From JANWHZ01 sp035758575 (GTDB lineage: Bacteria; Patescibacteriota; Saccharimonadia; Saccharimonadales; UBA4665), in the NCBI GenBank assembly GCA_035758575.1, contig DASTXH010000012.1:1-31353 (forward strand): 31,353 nucleotides of DNA, read 5' to 3'. Numbering within the stretch: the first letter of the stretch is position 1; each line of letters starts with the position of its first letter. Below the pieces are notes generated by a model. The model did no database searches. It saw only the letters and a list, made by a program, of their open reading frames with translations, and had not been told where the DNA came from. Shown in pieces: positions 13,332 to 21,984 of the stretch. A program made the translations under genes and the position numbers.

Positions 13332-14690
13332 TTAGCTAAGCTGTGTCAGCTTGCGGCGCACAAAGAACTGGTAACCAATGCCGCCGAGCACTGATATGCC
13401 GCCGATGATGCCGATGACACTGCCCGGGCCGGTATTTACCAAAGCGGTAGGTGGTGTTGCGGGCGGGGTAACAGGAGGCGTAGTGCCGACATGGATAGGC
13501 ACGCTGCAAGCATCGACTGCGGGTGCGGTGCCCATAGGGCCAGACACCGTGACCGTAGCGGTATAGTCGCCGGGAGCATACTTATGAGGAGTCTTGGTGG
13601 TAAAGCTGAGTGCCGTACTATCATCTGACTCGGTGGCGCCATCGCCAAACTTGAATAGGTAGTTGCTGACGGTTGTATTGGTGGCAGTAGCCTGTGCGCT
13701 AAACGTATAGGTGTCGGTAGTGCCGGTTTGCAGGCTTTGGGTCAGCTGTACGCAGGCGAGCGATGGGGTTTGTTTGGGGATGGGTTGCAAGGTGATGCTT
13801 GTAGAGCAGTTGCCCGAAACGTTGCCGTTGTTCACGACTGCCGTTATGGTAACCGTTTTACTGACAGTATCTTTGCTGTACGTATGCGTATCCGTAGTTA
13901 TTTGTAGATTGGAGGTGCTGAAGGTCTTAGAGGTGTTATCGCCGAACTGAACCGTATAGCTGCTGGGCGAGGTGTTGGTGGCCGATGCCTTTACGGTGAA
14001 GGTATACGACACGGTAGTGTCGGTTTCGCCAACTTGGTTTGGAGTGAGGAACGAACATGAAAGTTTCTTAACGGGCGGAGGGGTAGGAGTGAAAGTAACC
14101 ATGTTGCCGCAGTGAGCCATGGCAATGAAATCTGCTTTGCCGCTGGCATCAAAGTGTACGAGTACTGGCGTGCTGTTGGTATTAGGCAGGAAGTATGTCT
14201 TGTAGGAACGGGTATATACGTCGCCTTCGATGTGGCGGTAGCCGCTTGTGCCTTGCGTCCAGCGGGCACCAATCCAGATGTCAGTAGCGACCGTGCGACC
14301 GTTCACGACTACCGTACCGGCCTTGCTGTCGTTGGTGTTGCCGTAGGCAGTACCGATCATCGTATTGCCGGTGTCCATACCTTTTACCATAGTGCTGTTA
14401 GCGCCGGTGGCATTGTAGGCCGTTTGGATGTCGGTATGGCCATGACCGTCGTTGTTGGCATTGTACTGGCTCTGGAATGAGCTGATCGCCTGCGCAGCAT
14501 CCGTGTCGCTGCTAAGGCCACAGTATAATATGTTTGTTTCCGGGAACTGGTCTTGCGGACATGTTGCCGCAGCAGCCGTTGCCGGCTTGGCAAATGCAAA
14601 AATACCAGCAGCCAGTAATGCGACCGCAAATGAAGAGGCTACAATAAACGCCTTTTTACCCCGCACAATATTTCCCACGATCTCACCCAT
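13332..14690 (-). CDS. Surface protein with PKD-like repeats and sorting-like tail
   Basis: Unrecognised 452-residue exported protein. A signal segment (about 14-40, ending near ATAAAA) is followed by a Cys-containing N-terminal domain (about 43-205) with CPQDQFPETNILYCGLSS and a Trp-rich patch (DIWIGARWTQG). Two PKD-like beta-sandwich repeats follow (about 210-310 and 315-410), each with YTV/YLF-x-FGD and a later HTYS or HKYAPGDYTATVTV. After a Pro/Thr linker the C-terminus reads LVNTGPGSVIGIIGG, a hydrophobic helix and RRK. This has the layout of an LPxTG sorting signal, with Val in place of Pro. The start has AGGGAGGAG upstream. A surface adhesin or sensor role is likely. Confidence 0.82.
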   Translation of the reverse strand: MGEIVGNIVRGKKAFIVASSFAVALLAAGIFAFAKPATAAAATCPQDQFPETNILYCGLSSDTDAAQAISSFQSQYNANNDGHGHTDIQTAYNATGANSTMVKGMDTGNTMIGTAYGNTNDSKAGTVVVNGRTVATDIWIGARWTQGTSGYRHIEGDVYTRSYKTYFLPNTNSTPVLVHFDASGKADFIAMAHCGNMVTFTPTPPPVKKLSCSFLTPNQVGETDTTVSYTFTVKASATNTSPSSYTVQFGDNTSKTFSTSNLQITTDTHTYSKDTVSKTVTITAVVNNGNVSGNCSTSITLQPIPKQTPSLACVQLTQSLQTGTTDTYTFSAQATATNTTVSNYLFKFGDGATESDDSTALSFTTKTPHKYAPGDYTATVTVSGPMGTAPAVDACSVPIHVGTTPPVTPPATPPTALVNTGPGSVIGIIGGISVLGGIGYQFFVRRKLTQLS

Positions 14691-14717
14691 AACAGTCTCC
14701 TCCCTGTAATGGGATAT

Positions 14718-14746
14718 ATATTATCCTATTATGCTTATCTAGTCAA
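14718..14746 (-). promoter_or_regulatory. Promoter of the PKD surface protein
   Basis: On the minus strand, TTGACT (14746-14741), 17 bases, TAATAT (14723-14718). The start site would be near 14711, about 20 bases before the coding region and just ahead of the strong ribosome binding site. Confidence 0.7.
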
Positions 14747-14813
14747 GTCGGTTTTTATACACACAGTCGTTTAATGTGGATGGTCGCGTTTACTCTGCAT
14801 TTGGGTTAGAGGG

Positions 14814-15488
14814 CTACTTTTTATCGACCAGCTTGCCATCTTGCAAGCGGAATGATTCGTCGGTTTTGCCGGCTATGGAAAGGTCGTGCGTTACCACGAT
14901 AATGGTAGTATTTTGCGACCGGCTTAGGCTGTGCAACAAGTCGAAGATCATTTTGCCGGTTTCGCTGTCTAGGTTACCGGTGGGCTCATCGGCCAGGATC
15001 AACTCCGGGTGGTTTGCCAGGGCTCGTGCAATGGCCACACGCTGTTGCTCGCCGCCGCTCAGCCGGCCAGGCTTGCGAAGCTGCTTGTCGCCGCTGATGC
15101 CCACCTGGTCGAGCAGCTCTGTAGAGCGCGCTTTGCGTTCGTGGCTGCTGATACGGTTGAAACTTTGGGGTAACATGACGTTTTCGAGCGCGCTAAGGTT
15201 GGGGATGAGATTGTACCCCTGGAATACGAAACCGATCTTTTTGCGTCTATAGGCAACCAGTGTGCCTTCGCCTAGGCTCGCAATGTCGTGGCCGCCAATC
15301 TCGATAGAGCCTTTTGTTGGTTGGTCGAGCGCACCCAACAGCGAGAGCAAGGTTGACTTACCGCTGCCGCTTTTGCCGATGATTGAGGCGAATTGGCCGT
15401 CCGGTACCTCAAAACTTACATCGTGGACGGCGGTGACGGTACTGTCGCCGGACTGGAATGTTTTGGTAAGGTTAGATACTTTTATCAT
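14814..15488 (-). CDS. ABC transporter ATP-binding protein (MacB/LolD type)
   Basis: ATPase of a type VII (mechanotransmission) ABC system. The 224 residues contain Walker A GKSGSGKST (38-46), Q-loop FVFQGYNLIPNLSALENV (about 87-104), signature LSGGEQQR (143-150), Walker B LILADEPTGNLD (163-174) and the H-loop TTIIVVTHDL. The DEPTGNLD and FQ-x-x-NLIP phrases are characteristic of MacB/LolD/FtsE-like ATPases. It starts four bases after the permease stop, with GGAG overlapping that stop, so the two are translated together. Confidence 0.93.
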   Translation of the reverse strand: MIKVSNLTKTFQSGDSTVTAVHDVSFEVPDGQFASIIGKSGSGKSTLLSLLGALDQPTKGSIEIGGHDIASLGEGTLVAYRRKKIGFVFQGYNLIPNLSALENVMLPQSFNRISSHERKARSTELLDQVGISGDKQLRKPGRLSGGEQQRVAIARALANHPELILADEPTGNLDSETGKMIFDLLHSLSRSQNTTIIVVTHDLSIAGKTDESFRLQDGKLVDKK

Positions 15489-15492
15489 TGGT

Positions 15493-16938
15493 TTACTCCG
15501 CCCTCATTACTTCGTATGGTTTGACGCGCGCGATCATCCAGCCTGCACAGGCGCTGCCAATGACGGCAATGGCGAGGGCGGCTGCCAGGCCGTAGGCCAG
15601 GATACTCCAGCCGATGTTGGTGGTGATGTTGCTGACGCTGTTTTTAAGGCTGGTGCCATTGCGACTCAGGAACCCGCCGGATGGTTTTGTGCCGAACGTC
15701 ATAGTGCGCGGACCGCCGCCGCTAAATGATGCTCCGGCGAACCCGCCGGTTTTTGCGGTAGCGTTGGTCGTTGCGGATTCGGTGCTGCTGGAAACAAGCA
15801 TGTTGGTAACGGGGTTGCCGCCGGCTACGCCGATAAGCACACCGATAACAGCGCCGGCAACCGTCAGGGTGACGGCCTCGCTCATAAATTGCAACACCAC
15901 GCGCAGATTGCTGGCGCCAATAGCCTTTAGAATGCCAATCTCACGGCGGCGTTCACGGACGATCATTACCATAGTCAGCAGGATGATGATGCTGCCGGCA
16001 ATGACGGCGCCAATCAGGCTGAACAGGGAGATGCTTGCTACATTTTGTAGTGGCTGCACGGCATTGTTAGCCTCGTCTTGCGAACTTTGTATGTCAGCAT
16101 TTGAACCAAGCGTGCTTCTCACGGCGCTGGTGGTATTAGCAAGGTTGTCTAGTGAATCTACGGTGGCGACGGCGCTGGTTACTACATCGCTTTGGGTGGT
16201 AAGGCGCTGCAACGTGGGCAGTGCCACAACCAGTGTATTGCCGCTGATTTTGGTGCTGTTGGCAAAGATGCCGGCTACGGTAAAGGTGGCGCCGTAGGCG
16301 GTGAAGGTTGAGCCGACCTTCAGGTTGTTCTTGGTGGCCATGTCGGTACTTACCAGGGCGTTGTTGGCGTCTTTCGTGCCATCAATGGTACTGCCGCTAG
16401 AGAGCGAAACAGTTTCGCTGCCCACGGTAAGCGGTGTGGTGGTGCCCAGCACGGATATGGGCAAGCTGAAGTTGGCCGGCAGACTGCCCCCATCGCGAAT
16501 GAACAGCCGCATGCCCCCGTTCGCGCTCGTTCCATTGGTATCCAGGGTGATGGGCGAGGTAAGGCTGGTGGTGTTGTTGGTCGCGCTGGCGTCGCTGCTA
16601 CCGAACTTGCCGAACGTTGGTGCCGGCGAGCCAATAGTAGTGACGCGGTCGGTCAGGTTTTCGCTTAGATTAGTGATGTGCGCCAGGTTGGCAACCTTGC
16701 TGAGCTGTGACCCCGTCAGCGCGTTATTGGCCTGGCTGAAATCGCTGAAGCCAGCGGGTGAGATGGCGATAGTGTTGCCCACGGACTGCTTTACCTCGCT
16801 AATCTTTTGGCTGACCGCCTGACGGGCAACCAACATTACCAGGCACAGGCCGATACTGAGCCCCAATATGACCATTAACGATATAGAACGTATGGTGTTT
16901 CGGAATGCGTTGCGCACGCCTAATATAAATGTATTCAT
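15493..16938 (-). CDS. MacB-like FtsX-domain ABC permease
   Basis: Membrane subunit partner of the ATPase that follows. The 481-residue product has the MacB layout: one N-terminal membrane helix (about 20-42), a large extracellular MacB-type domain rich in Ser, Thr and Asn (about 45-300), then three membrane helices with the FtsX motif VRERRREIGILKAIGASNLRVVLQF (about 330-354). The insertion near 385-440, with a Ser/Gly-rich stretch, lengthens the last external loop. Such systems move no substrate through the membrane by themselves but use ATP to drive work outside, for example on peptides or lipoproteins. It lies 35 bases after the sigma factor gene. Confidence 0.9.
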   Translation of the reverse strand: MNTFILGVRNAFRNTIRSISLMVILGLSIGLCLVMLVARQAVSQKISEVKQSVGNTIAISPAGFSDFSQANNALTGSQLSKVANLAHITNLSENLTDRVTTIGSPAPTFGKFGSSDASATNNTTSLTSPITLDTNGTSANGGMRLFIRDGGSLPANFSLPISVLGTTTPLTVGSETVSLSSGSTIDGTKDANNALVSTDMATKNNLKVGSTFTAYGATFTVAGIFANSTKISGNTLVVALPTLQRLTTQSDVVTSAVATVDSLDNLANTTSAVRSTLGSNADIQSSQDEANNAVQPLQNVASISLFSLIGAVIAGSIIILLTMVMIVRERRREIGILKAIGASNLRVVLQFMSEAVTLTVAGAVIGVLIGVAGGNPVTNMLVSSSTESATTNATAKTGGFAGASFSGGGPRTMTFGTKPSGGFLSRNGTSLKNSVSNITTNIGWSILAYGLAAALAIAVIGSACAGWMIARVKPYEVMRAE

Positions 16939-16973
16939 GCTGCCGACTGTACGGCCACCCGCTGAAAGGAACC

Positions 16974-17657
16974 TTAGGGGGAAGGTGTTTGCGCGGGGCT
17001 GGAAACTATGCGAGCGTACAGCTCTTTGAAAAGTAGGGCAGCCCGTGCGTGGCGCGCCTTTGCAGCTGCCGGGGTTATGCCGATTATTTCTGCAGCACTG
17101 TTAAGCGAATGACCCTCGATATCAATGAGACGGACGATGTATGCAAAGTGCTGCTTCTTGGCTTGCACCATGGCCTGAAAGGTCCTTACTATGAACTCCT
17201 GTTGGGCTGCATCCTCAGCGTAGTCGGTTTCCTGGACGGCGATACTTGCGCGTGGGTGCTCTGCTGTTTCAGGAGTATCTTCTTCTATCCTGTTCAATGA
17301 TACGTCTCGATTCGCTCGCTTGCGCAAAGTATCGATCGCTTTGTTTTGTGCGCCGCGCCTGACGTATGAGGGCACATTTAGGGATGACGTAGTGGGCGGT
17401 GTTAGCTCTACTCGGCCACTCGCCGCCATCTTCTCCATCATAGCTAGGAATACATCATGTGCAGCGTCCTCAGCGTACATGTGGCATTGGCTGGGATGGA
17501 CACCATAACGCCGAAAGGCTCCGCGTGCAACACGGTATGCTTCTTGCCCTAGCGTTGTATATGCTGCCTCTATGCTGGCGGCTTGTTCTGGAGATAGACG
17601 GCTCAAAGTGTCGGCGCCTATACTTTCGTACGCGCTTCTTAGTTCGGGGTTGTCCAT
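16974..17657 (-). CDS. RNA polymerase sigma-70-family (ECF-like) factor
   Basis: Directs RNA polymerase to a set of special promoters. The 227-residue product has a region-2 helix with EDAAHDVFLAMMEKM (about 63-77), a second region-2 part with YVRRGAQNKAIDTLRKRANRD (about 98-118), a variable linker, and a region-4 helix-turn-helix with IEGHSLNSAAEIIGITPAAAKARHARAALLFKE (about 180-212). It is longer than the typical ECF factor because of an N-terminal extension. AAAGG is six bases before the start. No anti-sigma gene is next to it; the MacB-type exporter directly downstream is its likely target or sensor partner. Confidence 0.85.
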   Translation of the reverse strand: MDNPELRSAYESIGADTLSRLSPEQAASIEAAYTTLGQEAYRVARGAFRRYGVHPSQCHMYAEDAAHDVFLAMMEKMAASGRVELTPPTTSSLNVPSYVRRGAQNKAIDTLRKRANRDVSLNRIEEDTPETAEHPRASIAVQETDYAEDAAQQEFIVRTFQAMVQAKKQHFAYIVRLIDIEGHSLNSAAEIIGITPAAAKARHARAALLFKELYARIVSSPAQTPSP

Positions 17658-17709
17658 GGAGTGCCTTTCCTTGCTTTCGTCAGTTTACTATACGCCTTAC
17701 GTATCAAGC

Positions 17710-17738
17710 TTGCATTTTGCTGAGAACGGGACTATATT
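17710..17738 (+). promoter_or_regulatory. Promoter of the hyf-like operon
   Basis: TTGCAT (17710-17715), 17 bases, TATATT (17733-17738), giving a start near 17745 and a leader of about 65 bases. A second -10-like TATAAA at about 17758 could be an alternative. The region also lies upstream of the divergent sigma factor gene. Confidence 0.55.
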
Positions 17739-17809
17739 CACATTTAACAGGTAGATTGTATAAAAAATCACTGCGAACGTGTGTTTTTCTAGGTCTTACG
17801 GAAGCAAGC

Positions 17810-18340
17810 ATGTCTTTCTACTCCAAAATACTCACTACTCCCCGCGTTCTTGTTACTCCTGAAGATATTCTCCAAGAGCATGATACTGCCCTAGTGCAGA
17901 TCGCCCTGCAAGAGAAGGTCAAAAAGCTCTTCGGCGGCTCACTAGCTATCCGTGCGGTAGATGCAGGCTCATCCAATGCCGAGGAGCAAGAGCTGACAGC
18001 GCTGTCTAACCCATATTATGACGTCGAGCGTTTTGGTATCCACTTTGTGGCTTCGCCCCGCCATGCCGATATGCTGATGGTAACCGGGCCGGTGTCGCGC
18101 AATATGGCCGGTGCCTTGCGCGATGTGTACGAAGCGACACCCGAACCGAAGATTGTGGTCGCGGTGGGTGATGCAGCTATCGACGGCGGTATATATAGGG
18201 GCAGTTATGCCGTCCTGGATGGCGTGCACAAGGTCATCCCGGTACACTTTCAAATCCCCGGCAACCCGCCGTCGCCTAAGCAGATCATTGCGGCGCTGCT
18301 GCGTATGCTGGATATCATTGACGAAAAACGTAAAGGTTAG
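17810..18340 (+). CDS. HyfI/NuoB-like subunit lacking all cysteines
   Basis: Homologue of the small subunit of group-4 [NiFe] hydrogenases and of complex I NuoB, which normally holds one 4Fe-4S cluster next to the active site. The fold is clear: AVDAGSSNAEEQELTALSNPYYDVERFGI (49-77), SPRHADMLMVTGPVSRNM (82-99), VVVAVGDAAIDGG (115-127) and VIPVHFQIPGNPPSP (142-156). The family has Cys at four of these places: D-x-G-S-C-N-x-C, V-G-D-C-A and P-G-C-P-P. Here they are Ser55, Glu58, Ala122 and Asn152. The whole 176-residue protein contains no cysteine, so the cluster cannot be bound in the usual way. It is the first gene of the operon; GGAAG precedes the ATG by five bases. Confidence 0.92.
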   Translation: MSFYSKILTTPRVLVTPEDILQEHDTALVQIALQEKVKKLFGGSLAIRAVDAGSSNAEEQELTALSNPYYDVERFGIHFVASPRHADMLMVTGPVSRNMAGALRDVYEATPEPKIVVAVGDAAIDGGIYRGSYAVLDGVHKVIPVHFQIPGNPPSPKQIIAALLRMLDIIDEKRKG

Positions 18341-18345
18341 GAACT

Positions 18346-20394
18346 ATGCACGTACTTAGCTTCTTATTTATTGCGCTGGCAATCTTTGGCGGTGGAGCTG
18401 TTGCGTCATTGGCGTTGTCTAAATGGGCGCACGCTGCACATATGGTGGCCAGTACTGCCGCCGTGATTGGTTCGGCTTTGGCGTTAGGCGTTGGTGGGTA
18501 TGCGTTGGCGCGCCATTTGGTGGCTGATGCTTCTACTGCCACGACGCTGTCGCTGTTGCGGCTGTCGGTACATATCGACCCCCTGGCGTCGCTTTTCTTG
18601 GTGATTGTCTCAGCGGTAGCCCTACTGGCCACTATCTATGGTCTGGCGTACATGAAGCAATATTACGGCGAATACAACCTCGGCATTTTCGGCTTTTGCT
18701 ACAATATTTTTATCGCCAGTCTTTTGCTCGTTATTACGGCCCACAACGGGCTGTATTTCGTATTTGTATGGGAGCTGATGTCACTCAGCTCTCTCTTTTT
18801 GGTACTGTTTGAGTACCGCAAGGCAGCTACCATCGCGGCGGGTTTGCTGTATTTTCTGATGACGCATATTGCGACGGCATTTTTGTTGGCCGCCTTCTTG
18901 CTGCTGTACCACGCGACCGGTTCGTTCGACTTTGGCGCAATCCATGCCGGCAGTGCCATGCTGTCGCCGTGGATGCGCGGCATCGTGGCGGTATGTTTCT
19001 TGGTTGGCTTCGGTACCAAGGCCGGCATAATACCGGTACACATCTGGCTGCCCAAAGCGCACAGCGCCGCGCCGTCGCACGTGTCGGCCCTGATGTCCGG
19101 CGTCATGATCAAGATGGGCATCCTGATGTTCTTCCGTATGTTCCTCGACGTACTGCCACAGCCGATTGCCTGGCTGGGCTATACGGTGCTGGTCATTGGT
19201 GCCGTCTCATCGGTCTTAGGTGTACTGTTTGCACTGGCCGAGCACGACAGCAAGCGGTTGCTGGCGTACCACAGCATCGAGAACATCGGCATTATTCTGC
19301 TGGGACTTGGATCCGGTTTGGTATTTTTGGCGATACATCAGCCTGCATTGGCGGTGCTGGCGGTCGTTGCCGGCCTGTTTCATACCATCAACCACGCTGT
19401 GTTTAAGTCGCTGTTGTTCCTGGGTGCCGGGTCGGTCATTACCCAGACCGGTACGCGCAATATCGAGAAGTACGGCGGACTCATTAAGCGCATGCCGGCA
19501 ACGGCGCTGTTTTTCCTGGTGGGCGCTATAGCCATATCCGGCTTACCGCCATTCAACGGTTTCGCCAGTGAATGGATTACCTATCAGGGGTTGTTTGCGG
19601 GTGTAGCAGACAAGGCCATGGGTATAAAAGTACTGTTTATAGGCGGTATCGGCGCACTGGCATTGACGGGCGGCCTGGCGGCGGCGTGTTTTGTAAAAGC
19701 CTTTGGCATAACGTTCCTGGCACGTCCGCGCAGCGAAGCAGCGGCAACGGCTAGTGAGTCGTCGCCATTTATGACGGTCAGCATGGGGGCGCTTGCAGCG
19801 GCTTCGCTGTTCTTGGGCATTGGTGCCGCATATGTGGTGCGCATGCTGCGCACGGTAGCCCAGAGCCTGGCGGCCTTCCAGCAACAACCGACCACGGTGC
19901 TGCAGGATACTGCCCACGGGTCGCTCACTGCATCACAGAGCGGTGCGACGCTGAATCTGCCGGTGGTGCTGGCGGGTATTCTGGCCGCGCTGATGGTGGC
20001 TGTTGTCCTGGTATGGTTGCTAAGCCGCCGCCAAAAGGTAACATACGGCAAGTTGTGGGCCTGCGGCTACCAGCATCTGCCAACACCGCGCATGGAAATC
20101 ACGGCAACCGGTTTTGCACGGTCGTTCATCGTCATCTATAAGCGGCTGTTCCGGCCTAGCCGCCAGCTGGACATGGAGCCTGCCGGGCCGGGTCTGCGTT
20201 ACTTTGCTAAGACCAGCACGGTCACGCTTGATATTACCGATGTGTTCGACAAGTATTTTTACCACCATCTCCATCCGCTGTTCGAGCGCTTTTCACAGCA
20301 GGTGCGCAAGCTGCAAAGCGGCAACCTGAACCAGTATCTGCTGTATGTGTTTGTGCTGCTAATAGGATTAACGATATGGATACATTTCCAATGA
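18346..20394 (+). CDS. HyfB-like antiporter-type membrane subunit
   Basis: Homologue of HyfB/HycC and of the Mrp/NuoL-type ion-translocating subunits. The 682 residues form about 14-16 membrane helices. Key charged residues are present: Glu143 in FVWELMSLSSLF and Lys225 in VGFGTKAGIIPVHIWLPKAHS, plus KRLLAYHSIENIG and the HTINHAVFKSLLFLGAGS segment further on. The C-terminal part (YGKLWACGYQHLPTPRMEIT followed by a final helix) is typical of HyfB. It starts five bases after the HyfI-like stop. The stop overlaps in ATGA fashion with one of two possible starts of the next gene. Confidence 0.94.
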   Translation: MHVLSFLFIALAIFGGGAVASLALSKWAHAAHMVASTAAVIGSALALGVGGYALARHLVADASTATTLSLLRLSVHIDPLASLFLVIVSAVALLATIYGLAYMKQYYGEYNLGIFGFCYNIFIASLLLVITAHNGLYFVFVWELMSLSSLFLVLFEYRKAATIAAGLLYFLMTHIATAFLLAAFLLLYHATGSFDFGAIHAGSAMLSPWMRGIVAVCFLVGFGTKAGIIPVHIWLPKAHSAAPSHVSALMSGVMIKMGILMFFRMFLDVLPQPIAWLGYTVLVIGAVSSVLGVLFALAEHDSKRLLAYHSIENIGIILLGLGSGLVFLAIHQPALAVLAVVAGLFHTINHAVFKSLLFLGAGSVITQTGTRNIEKYGGLIKRMPATALFFLVGAIAISGLPPFNGFASEWITYQGLFAGVADKAMGIKVLFIGGIGALALTGGLAAACFVKAFGITFLARPRSEAAATASESSPFMTVSMGALAAASLFLGIGAAYVVRMLRTVAQSLAAFQQQPTTVLQDTAHGSLTASQSGATLNLPVVLAGILAALMVAVVLVWLLSRRQKVTYGKLWACGYQHLPTPRMEITATGFARSFIVIYKRLFRPSRQLDMEPAGPGLRYFAKTSTVTLDITDVFDKYFYHHLHPLFERFSQQVRKLQSGNLNQYLLYVFVLLIGLTIWIHFQ

Positions 20395-21326
20395 GCACCG
20401 TACTGATCATTATTGCCAAGATGTTGTTTGTGCCGATGGTGTCGCCGCTGTGTATTGGCGTCATACGCAAAATAAAGGCGCGTATGCAAAACCGCCGTGG
20501 CGCATCTATAGTGCAGCCGTACTTTGATCTGTGGAAGCTCTTCCATAAAGACGAGGTAGTGCCGCACGATGCTTCGTGGATCTTCAAAATTGCGCCGTAC
20601 GTACTGTTTGGTGTCGGTTTGCTACTGCCGCTTGCCGTGCCGTTGCTCTCGACAGTAGAAACAGTGCGTTTGTTTGGCGATTTTCTGGTGGTAGTGTATT
20701 TGCTGGCGCTGACGGCTTTCGTGCTGGCGCTGGCTGGCATCGATGCCGGCAGCGCATTCGGCGGGTTTGGCTCCAGCCGCGAGATGACAATCTCGGCGCT
20801 GACCGAGGGTACCATGGTATTCTCGTTTTTGCCGGCGCTGTTGCTGGTGCACACGACGAACCTGGGCGTATTGGCTGGTGCTGTTGCGCAGATGCACTTT
20901 AGCGGCTATTTCCCCATAGCTATCGCTGCTTTTGGCTTTGGTATCGCCTTGCTTGCCGAAACGGCGCGCATGCCGTTCGACAACCCGGCAACCCATCTGG
21001 AGCTGACGATGATCCATGAGGCTATGGTTCTGGAGTACTCTGGTAAGCGCCTGGCGCTGATAGAATGGGCCAGCGCCAACAAGCTGCTGTTTTTCATTGT
21101 CCTGGGCGCCAATGTTTTCTTGCCTTGGGGCTTGGCTCATGGGGCTATCACGATGACGGCGCTGCTGATTGCGCTGGGCGCCATCGTTTGCAAGGTACTG
21201 ATTGCGCTGGGCGCGATTGCCTTTATAGAATCACGTATTGCCAAGCTGCGCTACTTCCGGCTGCCGGATCTGCTGCTTACCAGTTTCATTCTGTGCGTCG
21301 TCGCGCTCATAACGGTGGGGATATAG
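20376..21326 (+). CDS. HyfC/NuoH-like membrane subunit
   Basis: Homologue of HyfC/HycD/EchB and of complex I NuoH, the membrane subunit that contacts the peripheral arm and forms the link to the ion channels. The 316 residues have about eight membrane helices and family phrases: KARMQNRRGASIVQPYFDL near the start, LAGIDAGSAFGGFGSSREM, and AETARMPFDNPATHLELTMIHEAMVLEYSGK. The last block, rich in Glu and Asp, is the usual site of coupling to the redox module and is well conserved. ATG 20376 has AGGA eight bases upstream; ATG 20391, in an ATGA overlap with the HyfB stop, is a credible alternative that removes five residues. Confidence 0.93.
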   Translation: MDTFPMSTVLIIIAKMLFVPMVSPLCIGVIRKIKARMQNRRGASIVQPYFDLWKLFHKDEVVPHDASWIFKIAPYVLFGVGLLLPLAVPLLSTVETVRLFGDFLVVVYLLALTAFVLALAGIDAGSAFGGFGSSREMTISALTEGTMVFSFLPALLLVHTTNLGVLAGAVAQMHFSGYFPIAIAAFGFGIALLAETARMPFDNPATHLELTMIHEAMVLEYSGKRLALIEWASANKLLFFIVLGANVFLPWGLAHGAITMTALLIALGAIVCKVLIALGAIAFIESRIAKLRYFRLPDLLLTSFILCVVALITVGI

Positions 21327-21336
21327 GTAAAACGAT

Positions 21337-21984
21337 ATGAATTCTTCTATACAAGCTGCGTGCGAACTTATCATCTTTCTACTGACCATACCTATGAATA
21401 TCGTGAAAAAGAATGCCACGGTGGTGGGGCTGTACAGCCTGCAATCGCTGGCGCTGGCCATTCTGCTGGGTATCAATGCCTATCAGGAGAAGTCGGTATT
21501 GTTGGGCATATTGGCACTGAGTATCCTGGTGGTGAAGGTATATGGCGCCCGCCGGCTGTTCCTGGGCTTCATCCGCCGCAATCGTGAAAGTTTTTCTACG
21601 GGGACCTATTTGAATGTGCCGCTGAGCATTGCGTCGGTGGTGCTGCTGACTATCTTTGCTCAGTCCAGCGTGTTTGCACCACTGTTTACATCTGCCGGGC
21701 ACGATATGCGATTTGGCCTACTATTGGTAGCCAGTGCGTTGATATCATTGTTTTTGGCCATGAATCGGAAGGGTATACTGCTGCAAATCATCGGCATCTT
21801 GTCGCTGGAAAACAGCATTTTTGCCATGGGGCATTTCTTTGACCCCACCCAGTCCAGCGGGCTGGAGCTGGGTATTGTGTTCGACGTACTGTTCTGGATG
21901 ATCATCGCCAGTGTGTACGTGGGGCTGGTGTATAAGCACCACAAGTCGTTGGATGTAACAAACCTACGGGAGTTGAATAAGTAA
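21337..21984 (+). CDS. HyfE-like membrane subunit
   Basis: Small polytopic subunit of group-4 hydrogenases, related to NuoK-like and MrpC-like proteins. The 215 residues contain about six membrane helices. The phrase LLQIIGILSLENSIFAMG (about 148-165) contains the family's conserved Glu within a membrane helix. The gene starts 10 bases after the HyfC stop and overlaps the next start by one base (TAATG). Its presence separates this operon from complex I, which has no HyfE, and from simple Ech hydrogenases. Confidence 0.9.
   Translation: MNSSIQAACELIIFLLTIPMNIVKKNATVVGLYSLQSLALAILLGINAYQEKSVLLGILALSILVVKVYGARRLFLGFIRRNRESFSTGTYLNVPLSIASVVLLTIFAQSSVFAPLFTSAGHDMRFGLLLVASALISLFLAMNRKGILLQIIGILSLENSIFAMGHFFDPTQSSGLELGIVFDVLFWMIIASVYVGLVYKHHKSLDVTNLRELNK

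Noticed and set aside
12696..13394. Several open frames of 80-150 codons on both strands
   Set aside because: They lie in the giant inverted repeat, have no ribosome binding sites, odd composition, and mirror each other across the palindrome centre. None resembles a protein.
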